Positions 36,717 to 48,950 are shown, counted from the first letter of the stretch. The stretch is 64,000 bases of DNA from Neospora caninum Liverpool (GCF_000208865.1 NC_018394.1:2979797-3043796); one strand, 5' to 3'. The notes: generated from the sequence alone by a model not told the origin. Numbers and translations: made by a program.

Positions 36717-37616
36717 TTACAAAAGGTAGCCCAGCCACATGGTAGCCGCACAGACGAGGCCAGTGATGTAGTTCAATGTCGCTGCTCCGGAAGTAGTTGA
36801 ATCCGTAGATTCATCGTCTGCTGACGATCCAGTTGCTGTTGTTGTGGTTGTCGTTACGCTTTTGATTTTAATCGTGCACTCGTCGCCTGCCTTACCCCTT
36901 GCTTTCCTGCATTTGTAGCAAAACGTTTCCTGCTTCGTCGGTTCTTTCGTCAGCTGGAACGAGTAAGCCTTCCTTTGATCTCCCTTCCGCTGCAAGTCCT
37001 CTCTTGCAGTTGGTGAAGTACCACATTCATCTGCTCCAATGTATGCCTGGTTTGTTTCCGAGGGATCCAGAGTGTGACTATCCGGACATGTGAAGTAAAC
37101 TGGCTCCGTGCCGTCTACTTCGAGAACGAGATCTCCTGATGCGGCTTTCAAACTACGGCTCGGCAACACCGCAGTTTTACAACTTTTTGGCTGGCTCGGG
37201 ACGTTGATTACCGCTGTGCAGGTGACTGCTTGTTCATCCTTGCACTTGTAACATATTTGTTTTGCTTCGGTGGGTAGCTTTGTGATTTCCAGCTGCGAAC
37301 CCTTCCAGGTCGCTGTAGCACCTTCTCCTAGCAATTCATCGAATGTCTTGTCTCCATCCTCGCAATTCCCATTCGAGTATTTAAGTGCCTTGGATTCACT
37401 TGGAGAGAGTGTTGATTTACCCGAGCACGTTAGCTTGACGGCCAGGTTACCGGGAGTCAACGAAACTTGGATCTCGCCACTCTCGCAGTTCTCAGTCATC
37501 GCCTGAGCTGCCTCGGATTGTGCAGTGCGGTTGACAAACTGAATGAGCCCAGCAAGTAACAGAGCGCGACCTAGAGGGCGAAACACGCCGCCCGCGTGGA
37601 CAAGATATCTCGCCAT
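36717..37616 (-). CDS. SRS surface antigen, copy 2
   Basis: 299 aa, one exon. The ATG at 37616 aligns with copies 1 and 3; a longer in-frame extension exists but starts at a non-ATG codon. The first 35 residues (signal peptide) are almost identical to copy 1, but domain 1 is markedly different (NCESGEIQ, LTCSGKSTLSPSESKALK, FDELLGEGATATWKG). Cysteine spacing keeps six per domain, with no extra cysteine. Domain 2 has TCPDSHTLDPSETNQAYIG. The stem reads TTTTTTATGSS and the hydrophobic tail ends CAATMWLGYLL. Together with copy 4 it represents the second ancestral gene of the block. A GPI-anchored surface adhesin/antigen is expected. Confidence 0.93.
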   Translation of the reverse strand: MARYLVHAGGVFRPLGRALLLAGLIQFVNRTAQSEAAQAMTENCESGEIQVSLTPGNLAVKLTCSGKSTLSPSESKALKYSNGNCEDGDKTFDELLGEGATATWKGSQLEITKLPTEAKQICYKCKDEQAVTCTAVINVPSQPKSCKTAVLPSRSLKAASGDLVLEVDGTEPVYFTCPDSHTLDPSETNQAYIGADECGTSPTAREDLQRKGDQRKAYSFQLTKEPTKQETFCYKCRKARGKAGDECTIKIKSVTTTTTTATGSSADDESTDSTTSGAATLNYITGLVCAATMWLGYLL

Positions 37617-37765
37617 TGAATACGAAGCTCGGTGATGTCTTGAATTGTGATTGGTCACCTGTCGCAAAACAGCTCACAACCTCCGACTCCCAATCTGCAG
37701 ACGTACTAAAGTCACCAGATCTTTGCTGTCTCAAGATGTGAATACCAAAACAAACAAAAAGTAAC
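37617..37765 (-). promoter_or_regulatory. Conserved upstream block of SRS copy 2
   Basis: Shares the GTGATTGGTCACCTGTCGCAA-type word and the AATACCAAAACAAACAAAAA word with copy 1, but GTATTTAAGTGG is replaced by GTACTAAAGTCACC. If that TTTAA word matters, this copy may differ in expression. Confidence 0.4.
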
Positions 37766-40700
37766 CGTGACAGCAACCCTCTGCTTAGATCCAGAAGGGA
37801 ATGCATGTCTTAGCTGCGCGAGCGGTCAGCGGACGACCAGAGAGTCTGCATGTATACGGCCCTACGTGCTTAACACCGTTCTTGTGACTGTGATGCGTGG
37901 CTGACGCACTGGATCTCGAGCCCCTCTATCGCCCAACAGTCGCTCTTGTCTGGCAGAATCGTTCACTGTCACGCCCGAATGTTCGGATCGGTTCTCCTGC
38001 GACATGGGAATGAGTCAAAAGAGACAGAAACCTGTAATCAAGCAGAATCGGACGAGCAGACTCCTTCATCATCCGTGCGGAGGATGGTGGTGGTGTCTCC
38101 CCCCTTCTCGGGCAACCGCCCCATGCTTCTGACCGGTGTCTTGCGAAGACACATCCGCCTGTCAGCTCATCTCACCCATATCGAGGAAAGATGTGTTCCC
38201 TTTCGACCTACTCGTTGAGTCTCAGAGCTACCAGTATATGTATGCAAACACCTTCATAGTTATGTTCTGCATAATTTTGCTTTGTTGAGCAAAGCTGGAT
38301 TTGCTCTTACACACTAGCTCGGGGTGAACCGCGCTGAAGAGAGACACTTGTTCTGTTTTGGAGCTTACGTTGCAGAAGTATCTAATTTTTACCTCGCTGT
38401 TGTCGCTGAAGTCACCATTATCCGTTACTCTTTTTCATTCTCTTAGTGCCACACTTAAAAAAAAAGGATTTGGGGCTGAGTGGATCGTACACTGCAGCAT
38501 GCTAAAAAATAGTGTCGCCCAGTGTCTCGCGGCTTCTGGCGGCCGACGTCGACTGATGACCCATGATGCTCCACGGCTGCTAACTCGTCCCTGCTTCGTT
38601 ATCCTATCTATGCACGCATTTGGTGCGTCTTCTCGGGGGCATCACTTCATGCAGTCACACTCTTTCACCCTTCGTAGTCGAAACTTCACATGTCGAACGA
38701 CCGGGTGTGAGCCCCAGAAGTTGTCCTTACTGTCAGAGACTCACGCTTTCCGGGGAAGCACTCTATAAGGAAGACACTCCTGGACGAAAATGACCTTACT
38801 GGACTTGTTTCAACAGAGATCATGAAGCAATTGGTGCGTCTTATGAAGTGTGTGGAAACGTGGAGATAGGTCATCCGTGCGCTCTAGCAGGCTTAGCGAC
38901 ACCCGGAAAGCGGGCTGAGGCGTACGAGCAATGTGAGCTCCGAAGGTTGGACTGGGGTCGTCTAAGAGACTACAGCCGAAATTGCTGACATGACAGCACG
39001 CCGGCAGCACGTACCACCACGCAAAGGCTGCAAGGTTATTCCGCATGTGCACGTGAATACCGCGACGTATATCTCAATATTTCGAGTTCATGTGATGTGT
39101 TGCACTCGCTGTCGTTTACACCCATACCGACAAAGTATGAAGATCAGTGGTGAACCTATCTTGTCTCACTTATCGTTTATGCCACCAGGGCGCTGGTTAG
39201 GTAGTTACGGTGAAGACTAGAGCCCCGCCCATATCCACAACTGTGGCATGCACGCATGTCGCTGCGTTGTGCCGCTCAGGGCCACCCACCAGGTTTAGTG
39301 TTACAGCTTTTCTCTCCATGGGAGACTTGCAATGCTGCTTAGGGATAGTACACGACCTTAAATTTGCGCTACGCTCCGTTTTCTTTCGGCAGCGCGATGT
39401 ATTCTTGTCCACGGAAGAGACAGGGGCAACTGCGAACCAGCAGAAATGAGGGGAAGACTAAACATGAACAAAACTAAATATTCTGGGAAGCGAGAGACAC
39501 TGCTGCAAAGAAAGGCAGTCTGGAAGCATGCCTGACACCACGAAACCCCACGCCTTTTCCCTCCAGCAGCGAGTACGACACAGCGCACCGTGCACGGCAC
39601 CTACATTTCGGAATGTGCAAAAAAATCCACCGCTGCAACGGGAATCCTGGGGGTTCTCAAACACCAGTCTCGTTTCCTGGACGTCTACAGCGATTTGCAC
39701 TTTCTGATTTTCCTGTAATCTGGTTTTCTGTCAGAGACACACACAGACATGATACGCATTTGGGACACGAACCGCCGAAAGGGCGTCTTTGCCGCCGTCG
39801 CTCCTCGGATCGGTCATCGGCGCTCGTGGAGGCTGGGATATCATGCTGCAACAAATGCGGAATGTGCAAAGCAGCTCGGAAAGTCTGGCGACCGTCGCTG
39901 GCTCGGCTTGGCGGTAGCACGTAACCATCCGCGTGCTAGAGAAAGCGGTGCTTTCATTTGTTACAAAGCAGGTCTGAAGAGGTTTCCGGGCACGTCGTTT
40001 CTGCTCGCGTGTGGTGGTGCGGTCTATTGATACCACGAGGTAGCCTCGAGAATTGCGCTGTGACCTCATTCGGACCTGTTTGTCGATACTCACATCTCGA
40101 TACCTCACAGTAACCTGGGTCCTTGCTTAGCGCTTAGGCCCTGTGATTTGCAGAATTCTCTGGTGGAAAGGATCGGACGAATGCATTCTGCTGTTCCGAA
40201 TGTGGCCTGTGTGTGGGTTGAAGCCTGACACCTCACTTCTTCCCCCATCGACCGTTTCTCGAATAACGGCTGAAGTGCCTATATGGACCCGCTGGAATCT
40301 GCTACTCGAAATCCCACCGACACGCAGGATGGCAGCAAGTGCACAGATCGACAAGCTGAGTAGCCAAGGGGCACTGGCGAACACGGGCTGGGCTATGCCC
40401 CCTGCATCCTGAGTGCGCGAAACTACTTTGGTGGAGCTGTGATGGGTGCGTGTAGCCAGGACAACCATACGCAGCACCTCAAAGCCATTTCAACTGTCCC
40501 TTTACACCAAACAATGTCAGTCCTGGGCCTGCTTCAGGATGCCCGCCAGGCTGCCAACAGTGAGGTGAACGCTGCACCAGTCGGCATTCCTCTTTGAACC
40601 TTGGCAATGATTCTTCCGAAAGGGTCCATTTACAGCCCATGAAAGACGTGTACAAACTCCTTTTCATCCGCACAGCATGGATACGTGAACCTCGGTTGCA

Positions 40701-41858
40701 GCATAAGAGGTAGGGGTTTTCTTCCTTTCGAATTCCGCATCTTTTAATCTCCTTAGAGGAACCCCAGATGACGGGTGGTGCTTATGGAAGGAGGCTCCTT
40801 TTTTCCCGTTCTTTTCTGGTTCAGAGTATGTGCATTCATTTGTCTCTTGGCAATGCTTGTGCCGTGTCTCCCTACATGGCAAGGTAAAAAAGCATAAATT
40901 GGCCCGGTGTTACGGCAAGGCCTGCTCTCTCTATCTCTCGCAAACAGGTACCATGTGCACAAACTGCGAGACTGACAATAAGGCCCGAGTTCTTGTTTTG
41001 CGGCCCAGCCCCAGAGAGTCAGCATCAGTAGACCCTCTGAGGAGGCGTGCCGACAGTCGGAACGAGGCGATCGATCTCCATGCCAGGTTACAAAGTCGGA
41101 ATCCGGTGTTTGTGTTATGTTCAATAAAAGGGATTACCTTCTCGTGATTGCGTGGGCGCGCAATGGAAAGTGCAAAAGTTTTCGCGAGTGTGTGTTCACC
41201 TCACCTAGTCGTGTTTTGCGCAATTTGAGGAACAGGTATTCTCCTGGTGCCACTTCCTACCACAGTCACCGATGACACTGCCACGACCTTTTGTTTTTTG
41301 TCACAGTGCCTGGTAGGGGACGTGAAAACGAAGGCAATAGCGAAATTGATGTTGACATCAAGGCAGGGCTTCTGGACTAGCGCGAATCCAGGTGAGCCCC
41401 AACTCAATTCTGTCGAGTAGAGAAAGACGCATTCTATCACTGCTCTTGTTAAAGGTTCCACCTGTTTCGCTGATATGCGCGTCGAAAGTCCCTGATTCGA
41501 TGGGCCCATGGACATGTCGCTCCCTAGGCCCCCTTTCGTGCGGGCAGCCGCTGCAAATCGCACGTGGCTGTAAATCTCAACTCGTAGACTGTTTCCCCTG
41601 TGCTATATACGTCAGAGTCCCGCATGATACGGACATTATCCGTCGTGACCCGTTCTCCTCTTTCGTTTCTCTTTACTGTGCGTTGGAAGAAGGTTTGTGA
41701 GGGTAATCCGCCGATTGTGGCTCCATAGCTACGTACAACGTGTCCAGAAACAAGCTATGGCAACTTCTCACCACCTATACGTGTGACTCGCCTCCTCCTA
41801 AGCCTCGAGGAGGTTTCTGTATGCATGGTACACTTGCACAACCGTCAGTGTGTGTCTT

Positions 41859-42761
41859 TTACAAAAGGTATCCCAGCCACATGACCGCCAGCCACAAAAG
41901 TCCCGTGACGTAGTTCACTGTCGCTGCTCCAGAAGCATTTGAATCCGTAGATTCATCGTCTGTTGACGATTCAGGTACTGTTGTTGTGGTTGTAGTTACG
42001 CTTTTGACTTTGATCGTGCACTCCTCGCCTGTTTTAACACCCGCTTTCTTGCATTTGTAGCAAAACGTTTCCTCCTTCTGCGGTTGCTCCTTCAATCGGA
42101 ACGAGTAACCATTGGTTTGATCTCCCTTTCGCTCAATGTCGTCTCTTGTAGTTGGGCTGTTGGCGCATTCTTCTCCTTCTTCAACGTATACTTGCGACGC
42201 ATTATCGGGATCCAGATTGTAGTTAGTAGGACAGGTGAAGTAAACCGCGTCTGTGTTCTCTACTTGGAGAACAAGATCTCCTGATCCAGCTGTTAAACTA
42301 CGGCCCGGCGCCCCCGAAGCCGTGCAGCTTTTGGGCATACTCGCAACGTTGATTACGGCTGTGCAGGTGACGTCACTGCTTTTCTTGCACTGGTAACATA
42401 TTTGCTTTGCTTCGGTGGGGAGCTTCGACATTGTCAGTGTCGAGCCGTCCCAGGTTGCTGTAGAGCCATTTCCTAGTAATTCAGTCAAAGTTTTTTGTTC
42501 CCCGCATGTGCCGTTCGTGTACTGAAGGGCATTATTGGAACCAGCTGGAGAGAGTGGTGACTCAGGGGGACATACCAGCTTGACGGCCAGGTTACCGGGA
42601 GTCAACGACACCTCGATCCTGTCACTGGCGCACGTGTGGGTTGGCACCTCAACAGCCGTAGACTGTGCAGTGCGGTTGACAAACTGAATGAGCCCAGCAA
42701 GTAACAGAACGCGACCTAGAGGGCGGAACACGCCGCCCGCGTGGACAAGATATCTCGCCAT
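41859..42761 (-). CDS. SRS surface antigen, copy 3 (block partner of copy 1)
   Basis: 300 aa, one exon, ATG at 42761. Occupies the same place in block 2 as copy 1 in block 1. Domain 1 is nearly identical to copy 1, with short changed patches (PPESPLSPAG, GSTATWDG, KKSSDVTC). Domain 2 is strongly rewritten: TCPTNYNLDPDNASQVYVEE followed by GEECANSPTTRDD, with one more residue in the loop and no C181. The tail after the TTTTTT linker is again close to copy 1. Six cysteines per domain, signal peptide and GPI tail are intact, so it should be functional. Confidence 0.93.
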   Translation of the reverse strand: MARYLVHAGGVFRPLGRVLLLAGLIQFVNRTAQSTAVEVPTHTCASDRIEVSLTPGNLAVKLVCPPESPLSPAGSNNALQYTNGTCGEQKTLTELLGNGSTATWDGSTLTMSKLPTEAKQICYQCKKSSDVTCTAVINVASMPKSCTASGAPGRSLTAGSGDLVLQVENTDAVYFTCPTNYNLDPDNASQVYVEEGEECANSPTTRDDIERKGDQTNGYSFRLKEQPQKEETFCYKCKKAGVKTGEECTIKVKSVTTTTTTVPESSTDDESTDSNASGAATVNYVTGLLWLAVMWLGYLL

Positions 42762-42913
42762 TGAATACGAAGCTCAGTGATGTCTTGAATCCTGATTGGT
42801 CACCTGTCGCAAGACAGCTCCCAACGTCCGACTGACAATAATGCGGACGTATTTAAGTGGCCAGCCCGTTCCTGTCGCTAGATGTGAATACCAAAACAAA
42901 CAAAAAGTGACCG
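42762..42913 (-). promoter_or_regulatory. Conserved upstream block of SRS copy 3
   Basis: Almost base-for-base identical to the copy 1 upstream block, so expression differences between copies 1 and 3 would have to come from elsewhere. Confidence 0.5.
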
Positions 42914-45900
42914 TGACAACTAACCCTCTGCTTCTATCCAAAAGCGAATGCATGTCTTGGCAGCGCCCGCGGTCAGCGGACGGCCGGAGAGTCTGCATGT
43001 ATACGACCTACGTGCTTATAACATCGTTCTACCCACTCTGGTGCGCGCTGGATCTTGAGCTCCCCTATCCGCCAACAGTCGCCCTTGTGTGGCTCGAATC
43101 GTTCGCTGTCCCTCCCGAATGTTTGGATCGGCTCTCCTGCGACATGGGAATGAGTCAAAAAAGACATAAACCTGTAATCAAGGAGAATCGGCCAAGCAGG
43201 CTCCTTCATCACCCGTGCGGAGGATGGTGGTGGTGTCTCCTCCCTTCTCGGGCAACCGCCCCCCTGCTTCTGACTGCTGTCTTGCGAAGACACATCTGCC
43301 TCGTGGCTCATCTCATCGATATCGAGAAAACATGTTTTGGCTTTCAACCCCCCTGTTGAGTTTAAGAGCTACAAATATATCTACGGAAACACTCAAGCGC
43401 TTTCTTAGTCATATTCCGGATTTCGGTGTTTTCCAGAACAAAGCTGAATTTACTCCCGTCCACTGACTCGCGGTGTGCCGGGCTGAAGCGACACTTGTTC
43501 TCATGGTTGAGCTTATGCTGCAGAAGGATCTAGAATTTGCCGAGCTGCTATCGATGATGTCGCAGTTGCCCTTGACTCTTGCTGTTCATGACCCTGCCAC
43601 TCCCAGAAAGGCTTCAGGGCTGAGATGATCAGACACAGCATAGTAGGCAAACACACCGTCGCACGGCGGCGCCGCTTCTGGCGGCTGATGTTGACTGATG
43701 ACCCATGATGCTACATAAATCTGGCACCTCTTTCCTGTTGCGCTATCCTAGCTATCCACAGATTTGATGTGTCTTCTCGAAATCATCAATTGATTCCGTG
43801 ACACGTTTTTTGTCACCCTTCCTAGTCGAAACCGCTCATGCCGAACAACCCTCTATGGGATTCCCGGAGAGGGAGGTATCCTTACCGACAGAGAGTCAAG
43901 TGTTCCGGCAAGCTCTCTGAGGTGAATATTGTCCGGGTCGAAAATGAACTTACAAGGCTTGTTTCGCCAGAGGTCGACAAAACTCAGTGGAGCGTGTGAT
44001 GAGGTGTATGGAAGCCTCGAGGCGACAACTTGTGCCCAGAAATCTCCCGTGCGGTGAAAACGGGTTATCATTTCACGAAAACTGGGCTGCAGTGTACTAG
44101 AAATATGACCTCCTAGGTTGTATCGGTGTCGCCTACGAGACTACAGCCGAACTTGGTGATATAACAGCAGGAGGGCAGCACGTACCAGCAAGAGGGCGCT
44201 ACGGTGATATTCCCTATTTTTGTGCCCGTGAATGCCGCGACATATTTCAGCGATTTTTCAAGTTCATGTAACATGCTTCACTCGTGTTGCTTCACCCCCG
44301 TAGAGATAATGCACGGATGAATCAGTGATGAACCCCTATCCTGTCTCATATTGTTTATACCTTCTGCTTAGGTGGTTGCAGTGCGGCGTACCGGATGAAC
44401 AACACCAGATACGTGAATGCTCAATCGGAACCTGACACACATACATAGCTGTGACAAGCACGTAATGCCGTTGCTTCGCCGTCACTGCGTTGCGTCGCTG
44501 AGGGTCAGCCATCAGTTTTGGTGGAACAGATTTTCGCAGCAGCGGAGACTTGTGAGGCTGCTTAGGTACAACGCACGGACTCAACTTCGCACTCTACGCC
44601 GTTTACTTTGGCAACAAGGTGGATGTCCAGGCTTTCGACGAAGCCAGTGAAAGCTGCGAACGACCAGGACGGAACAGTAGAATAAACAGAGGGTCGCGCA
44701 CAGATTCCGAAGGGGGAGAGTCACGCCAGCAAGGAAAGCACTCTCGAAGCATGCCTGACACCAAGGAAAACACCCGACTTCCCCCCTCCAACCAGTGCGG
44801 CACTACGCAGCCCCGAAGAAGGCCGCCTGACGGCTTGCCGTAAACTGCGTCTTCTACTTGACAGTTCTTTATGGATAAAATAAGCAAACATTGTTCTCCC
44901 TGCTCCACTTCCATTACATTCAGTTTGTTCAGAGGCAAACCTGGTGCGGATGTCGCGTTAGTGAATGGAGGCTCTGTCCTTGTCGTTTATTCCTGATTCA
45001 GAGTGCTTGCCTCCCTGGGTCTCCCCGCATCGCTTGTGCCGGCTCTCGCACTACTGGGGAGACAAAGTGTGTTCTGGGCAGCGTGAAGTGACGGCGAAAT
45101 GCCCTGGTGTGATGCGTTCTCCTGCATTAATTAGTGCGATGAAGACAAAGTGTGACGCTGGCAATAGGGGCCGAGTTTTTGTTTCACGAAACAACCCCGG
45201 ATAGTCAGCATCGACCGGCGCTCTGGGAGTCTGACCAGACGTGGTGGTAGCCGTAAGGAGGTGGCCAACGCCCGCTGCCAAGCCGCAATGTCGAAATCAC
45301 CTGTTTGTGTTATGTTCAGTACAAAGAGATTACCTTCTCCTGATTGCTGGGACGTGCAATGGAGAGTGCTAGAGTTCTGGCAAATGTTTGTTCACCTCAC
45401 CAAGTCGTGTTTTGCACAATATGAGGAACAGGTATTCTCCTGGTGCCACTTCCTACCACAGTCACCTTATGATGATGAGTATCGATGGGAATGCCACGAC
45501 CCTTTGTTGTTTTATTTGTCACAGCGCTTGGTAGGGGGTAGAGGGGTGAAGACGAAGGCAGTCACGAAATTGAAGTTGACATCGAGGCGGGGCTTCTCGA
45601 CGTCCGCGAATCCAGGTGAGCCCCTCTGAGCCAATTTTGTGGAGTAGAGAAAGACGCGGTCTGTCACCGCTCTTTCTAAACTGCTCATCTGCTTTGCTGA
45701 TATCCGCGTCGAAAGTCCCTGCTTCGATGAGCCAGTGGACATGTCACTCCCTCGGTCCTGTTTCCTGCAAGCCGCCGCCGCAAATTGCACGAGGCTGTAA
45801 ATCCCAACAAGTAGGCTATTTCGTCTGTGCTATCTACGTCAGAGTTCAGCATGGCACGGGAATTTTTCTGTTGTGGGCCGTCGACGCCTCTCGTTTCTCT

Positions 45901-46085
45901 TTACTGTGCGATGGAAGAATTTTTTGTGAGAGCAATACGTTGGTTGTGTCCATAGCTACGTACAGCGTATACTGCAACCAGCTACAGGAACTTCTCACCA
46001 CCTAGACTGTGACCCGCTTTTTTCTAAGCCTCGAGGTAGGTTTCCGTACCCATGATACACTTGCACAAGAGTCAGTGTGTGCCTT

Positions 46086-46979
46086 TTACAAAAGGTATCC
46101 CACCCACATGGCAGCTGCGCAAACGACTCCACTGACATAGTTCAGCGTCTCTGCTCCGGAAGTATTTGAATCCGTGGATTCATCGTCTGTTGACGAGCCA
46201 GTTGCTGTTGTTGTGGTTGTAGTTACACTTTTGATTTTGATTGTGCACCCGGCGCCTGTCTTAACATCCGCTTTCTTGCATTTGTAGCAAAACGTTTCCT
46301 CCGCCGTCGGTTGCTCCTTCAATCGGAACGAGTAACCATTGGTTTGATCTCCCTTTCGCTCAATGTCCCTTTGAGTTGGTTGTTCTCCGCATTCTTCTCC
46401 AACGTATACCTGTGTTGCAGTAGAGGGATCAAGAGTGAAACCAGAGGGACAGGTGAAGAAAACAGGGTTCTCGCCCTCCACTGTGAGAATGAGGTCCTGT
46501 GATGCTCCTGCTTTCAACACTTGTCCCGTTCCCGGAGCCGTGCAACTTTTTGGCATGCTCGCCACGTTGATTACCGCTGTGCAGGTGACTTTACTGCCGT
46601 TCTTGCACTGGTAACATATTTGTTTTGCTTCGGTGGGGAGCTGCGTGACTTTCAGCTGCGAGGCGTCCCAGGTTGCTGCAGAGCCACTTCCTAGCAATTC
46701 AGTCAAACTTTTTTGTTCTCCACAGGTGCCACTCATATACTGAAGGGCATCATTGGATGCACTTGGAGTGAATGTTGACTCACGGGGGCACTCTAATTCA
46801 ACACCCAGGTTACCGGGAGTCAACGAAACCTCGATCCTGTCACTGGCGCACGTGTGGGTGGTCACCTCAACAGCCGTAGACTGTGCAGTGCGGTTGACAA
46901 ACTGAATGAGCCCAGCAAGTAACAGAGCGCGGCCAACAGGGCGAAACACGCCGCCCGTGTGGACAAGTTCGCTTGCCAT
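46086..46979 (-). CDS. SRS surface antigen, copy 4 (block partner of copy 2)
   Basis: 297 aa, one exon. The ATG at 46979 gives MASELVHTGG, which differs from the MARYLVHAGG of the other three. It is in copy 2's position, yet domain 1 resembles copies 1 and 3 (TCASDRIE, LQYMSGTCGEQK, LTELLG), while the tail (TTTTTTATGSS, GVVCAAAMWVGYLL) resembles copy 2. It therefore looks like a mosaic. Domain 2 reads TCPSGFTLDPSTATQVYVGE; the loop GTGQVLKAGASQ is unique. Six cysteines per domain are kept. Signal peptide and GPI signal are intact. Confidence 0.92.
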   Translation of the reverse strand: MASELVHTGGVFRPVGRALLLAGLIQFVNRTAQSTAVEVTTHTCASDRIEVSLTPGNLGVELECPRESTFTPSASNDALQYMSGTCGEQKSLTELLGSGSAATWDASQLKVTQLPTEAKQICYQCKNGSKVTCTAVINVASMPKSCTAPGTGQVLKAGASQDLILTVEGENPVFFTCPSGFTLDPSTATQVYVGEECGEQPTQRDIERKGDQTNGYSFRLKEQPTAEETFCYKCKKADVKTGAGCTIKIKSVTTTTTTATGSSTDDESTDSNTSGAETLNYVSGVVCAAAMWVGYLL

Positions 46980-47128
46980 TTGAATACACAACTCAACAAT
47001 GTCTTGAATCGTGACTGTTCACCTGTGGCAAGACGGCTCACAATATCCGGGTGCCACTATGCAGACGTATTTAAGTGGACAGGCCTTTGCTGTCTCTAAA
47101 TGTGAATACCAAAACAAACAAAAAGTAA
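46980..47128 (-). promoter_or_regulatory. Conserved upstream block of SRS copy 4
   Basis: Has GTATTTAAGTGG, as in copies 1 and 3, although the DNA beyond about 47098 matches copy 2. The proximal 120 bp seem to have been exchanged together with the 5' half of the gene. Confidence 0.45.
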
Positions 47129-48950
47129 CCGTGACAGCAACCCTCTGCTTAGATCCAGAAGGGATTGCATGTCTTAGCTGCGCGAGCGGTCAGCGGACGA
47201 CCAGAGAGTCTGCATGTATACGGCCCTACGTGCGTAACACCGTTCTTGTGACTGTGATGCGTGGCTGACGCACTGGATCTCGAGCCCCTCTATCGCCCAA
47301 CAGTCGCTCTTGTCTGGCAGAATCGTTCACTGTCACGCCCGAATGTTCGGATCGGTTCTCCTGCGACATGGGAATGAGTCAAAAGAGACAGAAACCTGTA
47401 ATCAAGCAGAATCGGACGAGCAGACTCCTTCATCATCCATGCGGAGGATGGTGGTGGTGTCTCCCCCCTTCTCGGGCAACCGCCCCATGCTTCTGACCGG
47501 TGTCTTGCGAAGACACATCCGCCTGTCAGCTCATCTCACCCATATCGAGGAAAGATGTGTTCCCTTTCGACCTACTTGTTGAGTCTCAGAGCTACCAGTA
47601 TATGTATGCAAACACCTTCATAGTTATGTTCTGCATAATTTTGCTTTGTTGAGCAAAGCTGGATTTGCTCTTACACACTAGCTCGGGGTGAACCGCGCTG
47701 AAGGGAGACACTTGTTCTGTTTTGGAGCTTACGTTGCAGAAGTATCTAATTTTTACCTCGCTGTTGTCGCTGAAGTCACCATTATCCGTTACTCTTTTTC
47801 ATTCTCTTAGTGCCACACTTAAAAAAAAGGATTTGGGGCTGAGTGGATCGTACACTGCAGCATGCTAAAAAATAGTGTCGCCCAGTGTCTCGCGGCTTCT
47901 GGCGGCCGACGTCGACTGATGACCCATGATGCTCCACGGCTGCTAACTCGTCCCTGCTTCGTTATCCTATCTATGCACGCATTTGGTGCGTCTTCTCGGG
48001 GGCATCACTTCATGCAGTCACACTCTTTCACCCTTCGTAGTCGAAACTTCACATGTCGAACGACCGGGTGTGAGCCCCAGAAGTTGTCCTTACTGTCAGA
48101 GACTCACGCTTTCCGGGGAAGCACTCTGTAAGGAAGACACTCCTGGACGAAAAGGACCTTACTGGACTTGTTTCAACAGAGATCATGAAGCAATTGGTGC
48201 GTCTTATGAAGTGTGTGGAAACGTGGAGATAGGTCATCCGTGCGCTCTAGCAGGCTTAGCGACACCCGGAAAGCGGGCTGAGGCGTACGAGCAATGTGAG
48301 CTCCGAAGGTTGGACTGGGGTCGTCTAAGAGACTACAGCCGAAATTGCTGACATGACAGCACGCCGGCAGCACGTACCACCACGCAAAGGCTGCAAGGTT
48401 ATTCCGCATGTGCACGTGAATACCGCGACGTATATCTCAATATTTCGAGTTCATGTGATGTGTTGCACTCGCTGTCGTTTACACCCATACCGACAAAGTA
48501 TGAAGATCAGTGGTGAACCTATCTTGTCTCACTTATCGTTTATGCCACCAGGGCGCTGGTTAGGTAGTTACGGTGAAGACTAGAGCCCCGCCCATATCCA
48601 CAACTGTGGCATGCACGCATGTCGCTGCATTGTGCCGCTCAGGGCCACCCACCAGGTTTAGTGTTACAGCTTTTCTCTCCATGGGAGACTTGCAATGCTG
48701 CTTCGGAATAGCACGCGACCTTAAATTTGCGCTACGCTCCGTTTTCTTTCGGCAGCGCGATGTATTCTTGTCCACGGAAGAGACAGGGGCAACTGCGAAC
48801 CAGCAGAAATGAGGGGAAGACTAAATATTCTGGGAAGCGAGAGACACTGCTGCAAAGAAAGGCAGTCTGGAAGCATGCCTGACACCACGAAACCCCACCC
48901 CTTTTCCCTCCAGCAGCGAGTACGACACAGTGCACCGTGTACGGCACTTA

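Larger units (their letters stand above)
30465..39590. repeat. SRS tandem block, copy 1
   Basis: A block of about 9.1 kb repeated almost exactly at 39827-48950 (offset 9362-9369). It contains two minus-strand SRS genes. Non-coding stretches match over kilobases with only scattered changes; for example 31468-31785 and 40830-41147 translate identically over 105 codons. Divergence is concentrated in the SRS genes and about 340 bp downstream of them. The two halves also resemble each other more weakly: shared words include GAACAGGTATTCTCCTGGTG at 31869 and 36060, and a GACTGATGACCCATGATGCT word at 34326 and 38550. An older duplication therefore preceded the recent one. Confidence 0.93.
39827..48950. 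repeat. SRS tandem block, copy 2
   Basis: Second copy of the 9.1-9.4 kb block. Small differences from copy 1 include a 4-bp deletion near 44346 (CACA lost relative to 34978-34985) and absence at 48826 of a 16-bp ACATGAACAAAACTAA segment present at 39462. The two blocks are separated by a related but diverged segment (39591-39826). Confidence 0.93.
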
